Position numbers and translations under genes: made by a program | Notes under the pieces: generated by a model | Database searches by the model: none | Told to the model about the DNA's origin: nothing | Seen by the model: only the letters and a program-made list of their open reading frames with translations | Source: Carnegiea gigantea | Taxonomy: Eukaryota > Streptophyta > Magnoliopsida > Caryophyllales > Cactaceae | Length of the DNA stretch: 64,000 bases | Direction of reading: 5' to 3' | Assembly (NCBI GenBank): GCA_029747015.1 | Contig: JAKOGI010000335.1 | Span: 380,001 to 444,000, forward strand | Part shown: positions 55,583-64,000 of the stretch, piece after piece | Position numbering within the stretch: position 1 is the first letter of the stretch | Layout of the letters: every line of letters starts with the position of its first letter

Positions 55583-56797
55583 ATGGCTATTTTTCATTTG
55601 CCTCAATTTGAGCATGAACCTTGTTGGCAATATTTGTCTCGATTGAATGATTATCGTGCTCAATATATGCTTTTTGAATATTAAAAACGGGAAATATGCG
55701 ATGTTGTGCTTGAGGAGATAACACATAAGACCCGAACCATCCTTGAATCCATGTATTATGGTGGTATGTGCTTTTTAGGTGTTGATGATATATGGGACTT
55801 ATTTGAGTCCGTGGCTTGGTATTAATAGCACCATGAGATTGCTAGTGAGTCTTTGGAGTGCCCTTCCCCCATTTCCTATAATTTGCACGCCTATTCTTCT
55901 CTCGTGTGCTCTTATTGTTCATCTTTTGACCACGATGTGAATTCTTGTCCTTATTATGATGTTTCTAATAAATGTTATGCTAGACTTGATGCCATGATAG
56001 GGACAATGAATGAGCAACATGAGCGTTTTGTTAGTAGGATGAGGGAATGTGGTTTATTGTATGAGACCGACCCTAGTCTACCTTGACCTAAACTTGAGGC
56101 TTGTCTCTATAATGATTGTGAGTCTTCCCTTCCCGTAAAGTCTAATGTTGTTGATGATGCACCTTTGACCGATCTAGGGGAAGTGTTTGACCCTCCCTTG
56201 ACCCCATTGACATTTGTTGCTCCATCCTTTTCTAGCACACCTATGGACACTAGTGTTTGTGATTCGATCTTACTTGTTTCTCCCCTTCTTTTAGCTCAGT
56301 GCACGGGGTTAGAGATGGGTAAGACTTCTCGAGGTGATGCTAGTTCTGTAGAGGATGTTTTACTTTCTTGGTCAGGAGGACTTACATTGGTTGAACCATA
56401 TCTTGAGGAGGCTCTTTTTGAGGAGTCGTGTGTTGATAGTTTAGTGGTTGGTGCCACTCCTAGCATTGAGCATATCGACCCAATTTGCACCGAGCCACTT
56501 GACTTGATCCCTATTTCATCCCCTTTACTCCCCACTACACCCTCTCACTTGCATGCATTCCACGAGTCCCTAGGTGATATTCGAGGGTATAATCCCTCCT
56601 TGGACCCTTATTGTGCATACCCAGAGGACATGCCTGGGAAAATTGAGTGGACCACTTTCTTTGATTATTATTTCGATTTTTCTATGGCATTTGATAAGTA
56701 TAAGAGGGCACCGATTTTCTTTGCTATGATCTTCTCTGTGTTTTCTTACTTGCATCACTTTGAGATGCATGCCCAGGCACATGATAAGCTCTTGTAA
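55583..56797 (+). pseudogene. Gag-like protein of the non-autonomous Gypsy element
   Basis: The ATG at 55,583 starts M-A-I-F-H-L-P-Q-F-E-H-E-P, with stops near 55,680 and 55,825. The frame continues as V-C-S-Y-C-S-S-F-D-H-D-V-N-S-C-P-Y-Y, a C-x2-C-x4-H-x4-C zinc knuckle (about 55,907-55,955), then after a further stop as an acidic, Ser/Pro/Leu-rich open stretch (56,165-56,797) with E-P-L-D-L-I-P-I-S-S-P-L-L-P. It resembles an uncharacterised gag-like protein of large non-autonomous plant LTR elements. No protease or RT follows. Confidence 0.65.
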
Positions 56798-58193
56798 GCT
56801 TTGACTACATCCGAGCCGATAGTTCGAGTCTTGAGAGACAAGGAGTGGCTGATGCTCCTTAAGCCGCTGTGGCATAGTTTAGATACAATCAGTACCCGAC
56901 CTGGTATAATCGTTCTCACTCTTCGCCCTTCATTTTATTCTTTTTGTTTTACTTTTTACTTACTTATGGATATTAGGTTGCTTAGTTGTGGATATTAGGT
57001 TGTACTTTTATGGTGATCATTTTGAGGTGATACTTGGAAATCTGTTGAGCCAGTTGATGGCTATGATCACTTTTGTGTGTTTGTGTGTGTTGGTTGAGTG
57101 AGTGAACTTGTATATATGTGTGTTTTGTTTGATCTTGGTTTTTCTGTGTTTGTGGTTGGTGATGACTCTTACCTCCCAATGAGGACACTGTGAGATTTAG
57201 GTGTGGGGGTGGGATCATTTACCCTTTTGTTCTTATTGTTGTGAAAATTTTTCATTTTTGTGCAAATTTTTCATTTTCTCCTCTTCTTTGTATACTTTTT
57301 CTTTTTGGGTTTTGGGGAGTCTTGTACTATTTTGACTGACTTTAATCCCTTGTATCTTAGCTATTAGCTTATATATAAGTAAGGTGTTCATGATAGATCT
57401 CTGTCTTAAGTATGTCATTCTTGGTTCTAATTCTAACTCCAACAGTCTGTTATAGCTATGTAATCTAGTCCTTGTGTACACTTCATCATCATCTTAGGAT
57501 CTTAGTCTTCTGCAATTGACTCTCCCAACTATTTTTGACACAGTTACTTTAATTTTTTGTATGCATTCAAAAAAAAGAGAGAAAAAAAAGAGAAAAAGAA
57601 GAAAAAAATAAAATTTGGAATGACAAGTATCCCTTTGAGGCTATACTGCTACAGAAAAAGCTTCCTTTCTGTGTTAATATGTCAATAATGTAGTTTGTGT
57701 CAATCAAGTGGGATTAAGTAGATTTTGGTAAGCTTAAGTCCTAGTATGATGATACACTGACACACCAAGCACTAGGATGGATTCCAGGTTTTGAAGTGCA
57801 GTGGGGTGAAAAGTTGGTGCTTTGATGTCATGTGTGTGGATAGAGAGTCTTGATATATACACTATGTTTATATACAAGCTAATATCTTTACTGCATTGGT
57901 GATTTGGTTGGTTATAATGCGTACAGTTTTTCCCCTTGTATCGATATTTGTGCCTTGTTTGTATATCTATTTTTTTTCTTTATTTTCCTTTCTCCTTTTC
58001 CACTTATTTTTCTTTCTCAAGATTTTGTGAGTGTATCTTCTGCAAACCCTCATGAGACCCTACTCGTCTACTTGGGGGAACCAAAGGGTTCAAAGGGCTT
58101 GTTGCATATGCTAAATGCAACCGCAATTCCTACGAAAATGAGCTTGGCCCTTAGGTTAGTTTTCTTTATTTTGCTCGAGGACGAGCAAAAATC
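56798..58193 (+). other. Gypsy interior 3' part, non-coding
   Basis: G/T-rich with TTTGTGTGTGTTGG-type stretches (57,070-57,180), an A-rich run near 57,566-57,610, and no pol homology. CTCGAGGACGAGCAAAAATC near 58,175 precedes the polypurine tract and is commonly found at this spot in plant Gypsy elements. Confidence 0.6.
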
Positions 58194-58207
58194 TAGGTGT
58201 GGGGGAG
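58194..58207 (+). other. Polypurine tract of nested Gypsy element
   Basis: AGGTGTGGGGGAG directly before the TGATGAAC start of the 3' LTR. Confidence 0.85.
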
Positions 58208-59410
58208 TGATGAACTTTTATTTTACCTCATTTTAGCTCTTATTTGATCCCTATTTCTCATTGTTTTTATGTCAAATATAGACGAGAAATGGTCAAATTT
58301 ACTTTCTTTGATTCAATTGTGCTTATAAAGTTATTTGCCTTACTTTATCTCTTGGTTTTGATAGAAAGGACAACTTTGGAATGAATTACAAGGAAGAATA
58401 GAGGTCTAAGAAGCCCTAGGAACCAAGAGAGAAGCAGTTGGGGGAGTTTCTGCCGAACTAGAAATTTGGCATGGAGGCCCCATGCCAGGTGGCACGACCG
58501 TGTCGTCCCCCAGTTTTCACGATAAAAGTGCCTTCGGGCATCTGTTTAATGGGGGGGATTTTTTCTAGGTTTTTGAGGGCGATTTAGGTTTCCTCCTCCC
58601 ACTCCCAAACCCCATTAGGGGGTGGATAAATTAGGTTAGATTAGAAGGTTGAGTTGGATTTCAAGCTTGTGGATTCGATCTTCAACTAAATTAAGCATAA
58701 GTTTTCTCTTCTCTTCCTCTCTCTATTTTGTTTACTTATATTCACGTTTTAGTCTTTTGTGATGTTTAGTGATTGTAGTTGTGAATCTTTGATTGCGATT
58801 AGCCTCTTGATGGCTAATTGATCTTTGTTTAGGCTTTTACCCCTCTTTTTTTATATAAGAATCTAAGGTTTTCAATGCCCACCAAGTGCTCGATGAAATG
58901 CTTGGAAGAGTTTTCATGCTTGTTTTGGGACAATTAACTTATGCTGAGTGGTGAGGTTGAGTGTCTAGTGTGGGTAGAGTGAATAGTCGGAATTGGGACA
59001 TGAAAATAGTTTTGGTCACTGGCTAGATCCAAGGTTGTTAATCTTATAGTCTAATTGACCTAATCCTATGACAATAGGTGGTTAGAACATTTAAACTAGC
59101 CTATTGACCCTTGAGAGAGGGCTTAGGTGGACTCTAATTGAGCAACCGATCATCCTTAAATTACTAGCATAACTTGGGAAGGTGAGGGTTTGAATTGATT
59201 AGTTAGTCTACGTTAGGTTTAACTACAATTGAAGTCTTATTTGTTTTAGTAGTTTAGTTTTACTTCTCTTCATCTTCGATTTTGCCTAGATTGATACGCT
59301 CGAGTGAACTTTGATAGTTGAAGATACAACTCCCTGCGGACGACATCCCAAGTGCTTAATGATACACCTTGTACTTGGGGTTTATAAATATTAAAACTTT
59401 TTGCCTTATA
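58208..59410 (+). repeat. 3' LTR of nested Gypsy element
   Basis: TGATGAACTTTTATTTTACC...TTGCCTTATA; the terminal CA has become TA. Shorter than the 5' LTR by small deletions (for example near 58,755 and 58,870). Confidence 0.95.
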
Positions 59411-59415
59411 GCAGC

Positions 59416-60760
59416 TGAATAAGGTTTTCATGAGTGGTAATGCATAAGATGTAGTAAGAATGCTTATAAGTATATTTGGCAAAGAAGTATCTTATTGGTG
59501 TTTGAATTATTGAAAAGGGAAAATTTGCTCATAAAAAATTACATCTCTAGAGTTAAAATTTTTGTTTATTCTAAGATTCAAAAGCTTATACGACTTTTGG
59601 CTATAGGGGTATCACAAACGTATGTGTGATGAGCCATTGGTTGAAGTTTTTCTCTGTGTCTTTTCAATGTTCATGCATAACAAAGGGAACTAATGCTTTT
59701 ATATGCTCACAAGATGGTTTAATCTTGTATAAAACCTCAAAGGTGAATTTGTGGCTAAAGGCTACAATAGGTGTTCTATTTGCCAAATATATTGTAGAAA
59801 GGATAGGTGCACCCTAATATTTTCTAGGAACATTTGACTGAAATATGAAACCCCTTGTCACTTGAAATAAGTGCTGATTTTTCATTCCCCCCACCGCATA
59901 CTGTTGGGGAGTATCTATACAAGAAGTTTGAATCAAAATACCTTTGTCTATATAGAACTCTAAAGATGAATTTTCCTTAGATTCTAGCCCATTGTTAGAC
60001 TTTATTGTTTTAAATGTGGCTCCAAACTATTTTTCCACAAAAATAACAAATGTTTTCAACAAAGGAAGAGCATTACTCTTGTCGGCTAAGGGGTGCACCC
60101 AAGCTGCCCTTAAATGATAATCTACTATAGTCAAGAAGAACTATGAACCATTGTATATGATGTGAGATAATGACACCAAATATCAACATATAAGAGTTCA
60201 AAACAAGACAAAGCTCGTATATTACTGAAAGAAAAGAATTCCTATACTTCTTGGCCATCAGACGTATTGGACAAATACCACAATGTCTAAAGTTATTACG
60301 TTGAGAACTACCAACGTATTTAATCTAATCAAAAGAAAAATGCCCTAAACAAAAATGCCAAAGTTTAAAATCAAAAAAACATGCCATGAGAGTATCCACT
60401 GCCTGGGTTATTGATTTGCAAACTTGACTTCTCAAAAATTGTTCTTTCTTCTTGAAATTCATATCCCCTTTCTAAGTAATAAAGACCCTTGTTTTCTCTA
60501 CCAAGGATCACTGCCTTCTACAATGTGTGGCCCTGGAGCAAACAAGGATTATGAGTGAAAACCACATTAGCTAGATATTGCCTCATCAACTTACTTATGG
60601 ATAACAAACTGAATTGAAATTCCAGAATGTGTAGCACATCTTGCAAAACCAAATCAGAGCCGAGGGCCATTGATACAACAAGTTTTGTTTTGTTTTTCTT
60701 CCATTTATGATGGTAATTTAATAACATTCTTGAATGGATCTTACATCATGTAGTAAAGAC
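59416..60760 (-). pseudogene. Decayed copia pol: GAG-pre-integrase and integrase part
   Basis: Minus strand from right to left: L-Q-D-V-L-H-I-L-E-F-Q-F-S-L-L-S-I-S-K-L (about 60,580-60,660, the V-L-Y-V-P...L-L-S-V-S-K-L block), C-G-I-C-P-I...M-A-K-K-Y-R-N-S-F and L-L-D-Y-S-R (integrase core start, about 60,110-60,285), then T-I-Y-L-A-N-R-T-P and F-E-V-L-Y-K-I-K-P-S (end of integrase, about 59,700-59,810). It continues at 54,223 across the nested Gypsy element. Riddled with stops. Confidence 0.82.
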
Positions 60761-60925
60761 AAATCAGGGTTGATGCGATAACTTCCCCCACTGATAATAA
60801 TCCAACTATTGCTATTAATGGCGTAAAGAAGGAAAACCTTTTACCTGCTAAAAAAATCAGGTGCACTTGTGCCTTCACCAGTCATTCCTTCTTGAGTGGT
60901 AGATTGTTGATGGAGAAGTAACATA

Positions 60926-61115
<190 letters not shown>

Positions 61116-63916
61116 TGTAGCACCCCTAGATTTCTAATTCATTATTTTTTGACTATTATTAACCTGCATGGCAGCGGAAATTTTTAACAGAGTGTTACCG
61201 TCATATTCCCTTCTTGGAAATACCAGGCTGGATACCAAATAAACAATCACATAATTAAAAATTTTACATCTTTCGGAATTTCAGTGATACCAAATAGTTA
61301 AACTACTATCTATCGATGACAATGTTCAATTATAAACTTTCTACGTTCACGCCTCGCCCTACTTTCATGTCCCCAGCCCTGAGCATGACTAGATCACCTG
61401 AAAATAGAACATTTTATAAAAGTGAGATAAACTCTGTAACAATCACTCCTAACAGTCAACTACGCACATAAATTCATTTTTAAAATATTTTAAGGGGCGG
61501 GGAAAATAGTAAGACTTCCAAGGCACACATCTCATTACTACAGTCTCTTTTAGTTGCTCAATTCAGGAATATAATTATAATTCAGGGTTCAGCAGTTTGA
61601 TCTTAGGTGAGCGATCCCAGTAGGTCTCATAGCTTGCGCTTTCATTTAGCACAGCCGCTTAACTCTTTCCTGACCTACCGCTACACAGGCGGTTACTGCT
61701 TATCCGTTTCCTACCCTGCCATTAATAAGGATGGTTACTTAATCCTGGCCCACGTCTCAGCAGAGCACATGGCCGCTTCTATGCATACACTAGTTTTCCG
61801 GGGAAGGCTAATAGCCTTCAATCAACACAGTCTAAGTAAAACTTACCATGTTTAGTCCTTTTTAGTTAATGATTTCATTCCACTTTACCGGCCATCAATT
61901 TAACATGATAAGTTCATTCAAACTCAGTCACTTTTCCCAATAATGACAACGCAGTAGTAATTCAGGAGTTTCCACTAACATAAGCAGTCTCGAGTTCATA
62001 TCATACATGTCGTGGAGATTCCGACGAGTAGACGCATTCAGATTCACATATCATTGTTCCTTAAGGACAGTAAATAGGGTAGTTCTTACCATATTCAAAA
62101 CACACACGGTTTCACAATGCGGGAAAGGGTTAAGGCATGATTGTTACCTGAATACCGTGCAAATTACGGGCTCAATTACTCAATTGAGGTTACTGCTCCG
62201 CACCTGGGCCCACACAGCCCATAATCAGTCTAAATTTAATAAGATACACCCCTGGCCCTCCCACAAATTTTTATAAAATTTTCCCCAGTTTCTGGGTTTC
62301 CCAACTCAATCTAAGTTAGGGTCCAAATTCAGCCAGAATCTGGGCCCCACTTTCAGAGACCGTAACTTTTGATCCTGATATCCAATTTAAACGTTCTAAC
62401 CCAATCCAGAAACTTTAGGCCGTCCTCTACCTTTTCTATGTTTAGAGTTTTATCGGTTTCGTCCTAAATCAGATCGTTTTCCTACTTCTTTTAGCGATGT
62501 CAGAGTCTATTTTAGTCTGGACAACCCCGGATGGATAAATTTTAACTCGGGCCACACAACTCCAACCGGCCCGATTCCAAACTAAGGTTGTTTGGTACAT
62601 CCAGAAGCTACTACCCAAAATTTTTTGCAATTTTAGCAACCGAACCTACCCTAGAGAATTCTTCAAATCTGGGGACAAAGCAGCCCCACACCCAGCCCGG
62701 TAGTAGCTGATAGATTTTCTAACCCAAATTTCCGATCTCATAACTCTCACACCTGACCTCCAAAAATCAACTTCTTACCCAATACAGAAAGCTAATCGTG
62801 TCTACTACAACTTCCATGCTCGGTGTTCGTCTAAATTCACACAGTAGCTAGGTCAAAAATCCCAAAATTTACCGATTACCCGCTGACCTGATTTCAATAG
62901 CGCCTAGCCCACAACTTTCTCGTTTTAACTCTGATTTGTTCGATTCAAAAATTCACGTACTAAGCACAACCAGATCTACCTACCATAAAAATTTCACGAT
63001 TTTTGGACAATCAGAAAAATTTCGCCAAATTTTCAAATTAAGGTACTGTAGTGCATATTCTGCCCAGTTCATCACTCCAATTTAGGGTCGGTTTTTGCAT
63101 GTGTCGGGTCACCAAAAATTTTAACACTCCCGTTACAGACCCCTAGACCCTTGTCCCATCCCAAGCAAGCTAAAAGAATAATGTTTTAACCACAAAGAAA
63201 ATCAAAACCACATCAAAGTTTATACCTTTGCTCAGTTTTGGTCCTAAGTTAGTGAAGTCGCCTTCTCCGCCCAAGTTCAATGTCGAGAACGCTGAAAAAC
63301 ATGATAGATTGTGTATTAGAAAACGCTTTGGTTCATAAATCAAGGTTAAAACTCAAGAAAGTGGCAAAAATTTGGGTTTCATGGCTCTCTACCTTACCAA
63401 GAGAGAGGGGGGAAGAGAGAGAGAGAGACGTGTGAGAGGTAGAGAGAGGATGAGAAGATGTGAGAGGGGGGAATATTTTCACGGTTAGGGTTAGGAGGGG
63501 GGAGGTTGACAGCTTTGGGAGGAAAAAGGAAGGGAAAGGAAAAAAGAAAAGGAAAAAAAGAAAGGAAAGATAAGGGAAAAAGGAAGGAAAATAAGGGGGG
63601 AAAGGAAAAAAATTATGTACAAATCTAGGGTTTGATTTGGGGGGAAAATTTAGATTTCAAAATAAAGATAGTTAGGAGGAAAAATAATCAAAAAGGTAAT
63701 TAGTTGAGTTGTGAGACAAAATATGAAATTATTTAAATCGAAGAAAGAGGAACAAAATAATCCTGATGGAAAATAAGTATATATTTTTTTCGTCGTTGAA
63801 ATAAAGTTTTAAAGGACAACTCATAGCGGAAGAAAAAAAAATATTTATAATGACTTGGATTATGAAGGTTGGCCCACGTCACTAGGTCCCTCAATTTGAT
63901 TTTCCGAGGTCTTACA
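61116..63916 (-). repeat. 2.8 kb LTR (3' LTR) of a Gypsy element running off the window
   Basis: On the minus strand it starts TGTAAGACCTCGG (63,916) and ends CTAGGGGTGCTACA (61,116). These are the typical termini of long LTRs of Tekay/Del-like chromoviruses. Flanked at 61,111-61,115 by TATAT as possible target duplication. No coding frame of note. The second LTR and the pol gene must lie to the right of the window. Confidence 0.75.
63395..63620. repeat. Purine-rich (GGGAAA/GAGA) tract inside the LTR
   Basis: GAGAGAGAG-rich DNA (63,403-63,475), then about 95 bases almost only A and G with units like GGAAAGGAAAAAAG (63,516-63,611). Confidence 0.9.
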
Positions 63917-64000
63917 TGCTACCCCACTTAAGAAAATTTCATCCTCGAAACTTCAGTAAGCTGCGACATAGTACCATTGCGAATACAAATTTTTGAATTT
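63917..64000 (-). mobile_element. 3' end of the Gypsy interior with polypurine tract
   Basis: Minus strand: TTTCGAGGATGAAATTTTCT, then TTAAGTGGGGTAGCA directly before the LTR. An F-E-D-E-I-F-L-S-G-style ending and an AAGTGGGG-type polypurine tract are standard at the end of pol in plant chromoviruses. The gene itself is outside the window. Confidence 0.7.

Larger units (their letters stand above)
54229..59410 (+). mobile_element. Non-autonomous Gypsy LTR element nested in copia
   Basis: 5,182 bp, LTRs of 1,222 and 1,203 bp, and perfect 5-bp duplications GCAGC (54,224-54,228; 59,411-59,415). The primer site TTTTGGCGCTGTTGCCAGAG and polypurine tract GGTGTGGGGGAG are in the expected places. One decayed gag-like gene and no pol. 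It splits the minus-strand copia pol into two halves, so it is the younger of the two. Confidence 0.95.

Noticed and set aside
62007..62276. 89-codon plus frame in the long LTR
   Set aside because: Lies within LTR sequence, antisense to the element, no homology.

Overview
This window is nuclear DNA of a flowering plant, most likely a woody eudicot; the species cannot be named from sequence alone. It is AT-rich, its genes have GT-AG introns, and the gene families are plant ones (GDSL esterase, AGO4-type Argonaute, DUF593 myosin-binding protein, FSH-type esterase). Most of the DNA is transposable elements at different stages of decay. I see no intact host gene. Every coding piece is a gene fragment, a pseudogene, or a decayed retroelement gag/pol.

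Layout. 1-2.1 kb: the 5' half of an L1-type LINE on the minus strand, next to a 0.7 kb TG/TA microsatellite. 5.5-7.2 kb: the last exons of an Ulp1-protease-like gene. 8.0-8.8 kb: a 5'-truncated LINE tail with an RNase H domain and poly(A). 8.86-15.53 kb: a gag-only Gypsy element (minus strand, TSD TTGCC) whose internal region holds three successive families of tandem repeats, one an array of roughly 40 GACTT-nnn-AGTC dyads.

15.9-42.8 kb: a giant, heavily interrupted inverted repeat, the most unusual structure here. Each arm is about 4.5 kb of ancestral sequence. The arms meet at a spacer of about 70 bp (33,707-33,775) inside exon 2 of a GDSL-esterase-like gene, leaving two convergent, 3'-truncated copies that each keep a TATA box, ATG and signal peptide. 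The left arm has since received a hAT element, a small LTR element carrying a polypyrimidine-tract-binding-protein RRM, a non-coding LTR element, a Helitron, and a 6.1 kb insertion carrying aconitase and FSH-esterase exons. The right arm has received a copia-like gag element and another hAT. No insertion is shared, and the opposite arm gives the pre-insertion sequence for most of them.

42.8-48.8 kb: the first two coding exons of an AGO4/AGO16-type Argonaute gene (minus strand), cut off at the edge of the inverted repeat; then a Tourist-like MITE, a LINE ORF1 remnant with an RRM, and a hAT element with perfect ends. 50.9-52.1 kb: a Pack-MULE with long TIRs carrying a DUF593 fragment. 52.8-60.8 kb: a decayed copia pol (minus strand) split by a 5.2 kb non-autonomous Gypsy element (TSD GCAGC). 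61.1-63.9 kb: a 2.8 kb LTR of a minus-strand Gypsy element that continues past the right edge.

The coding pieces form no pathway. The possible functional theme is RNA silencing: the GDSL inverted duplication could produce hairpin RNA. Its closeness to an Argonaute fragment is probably chance.
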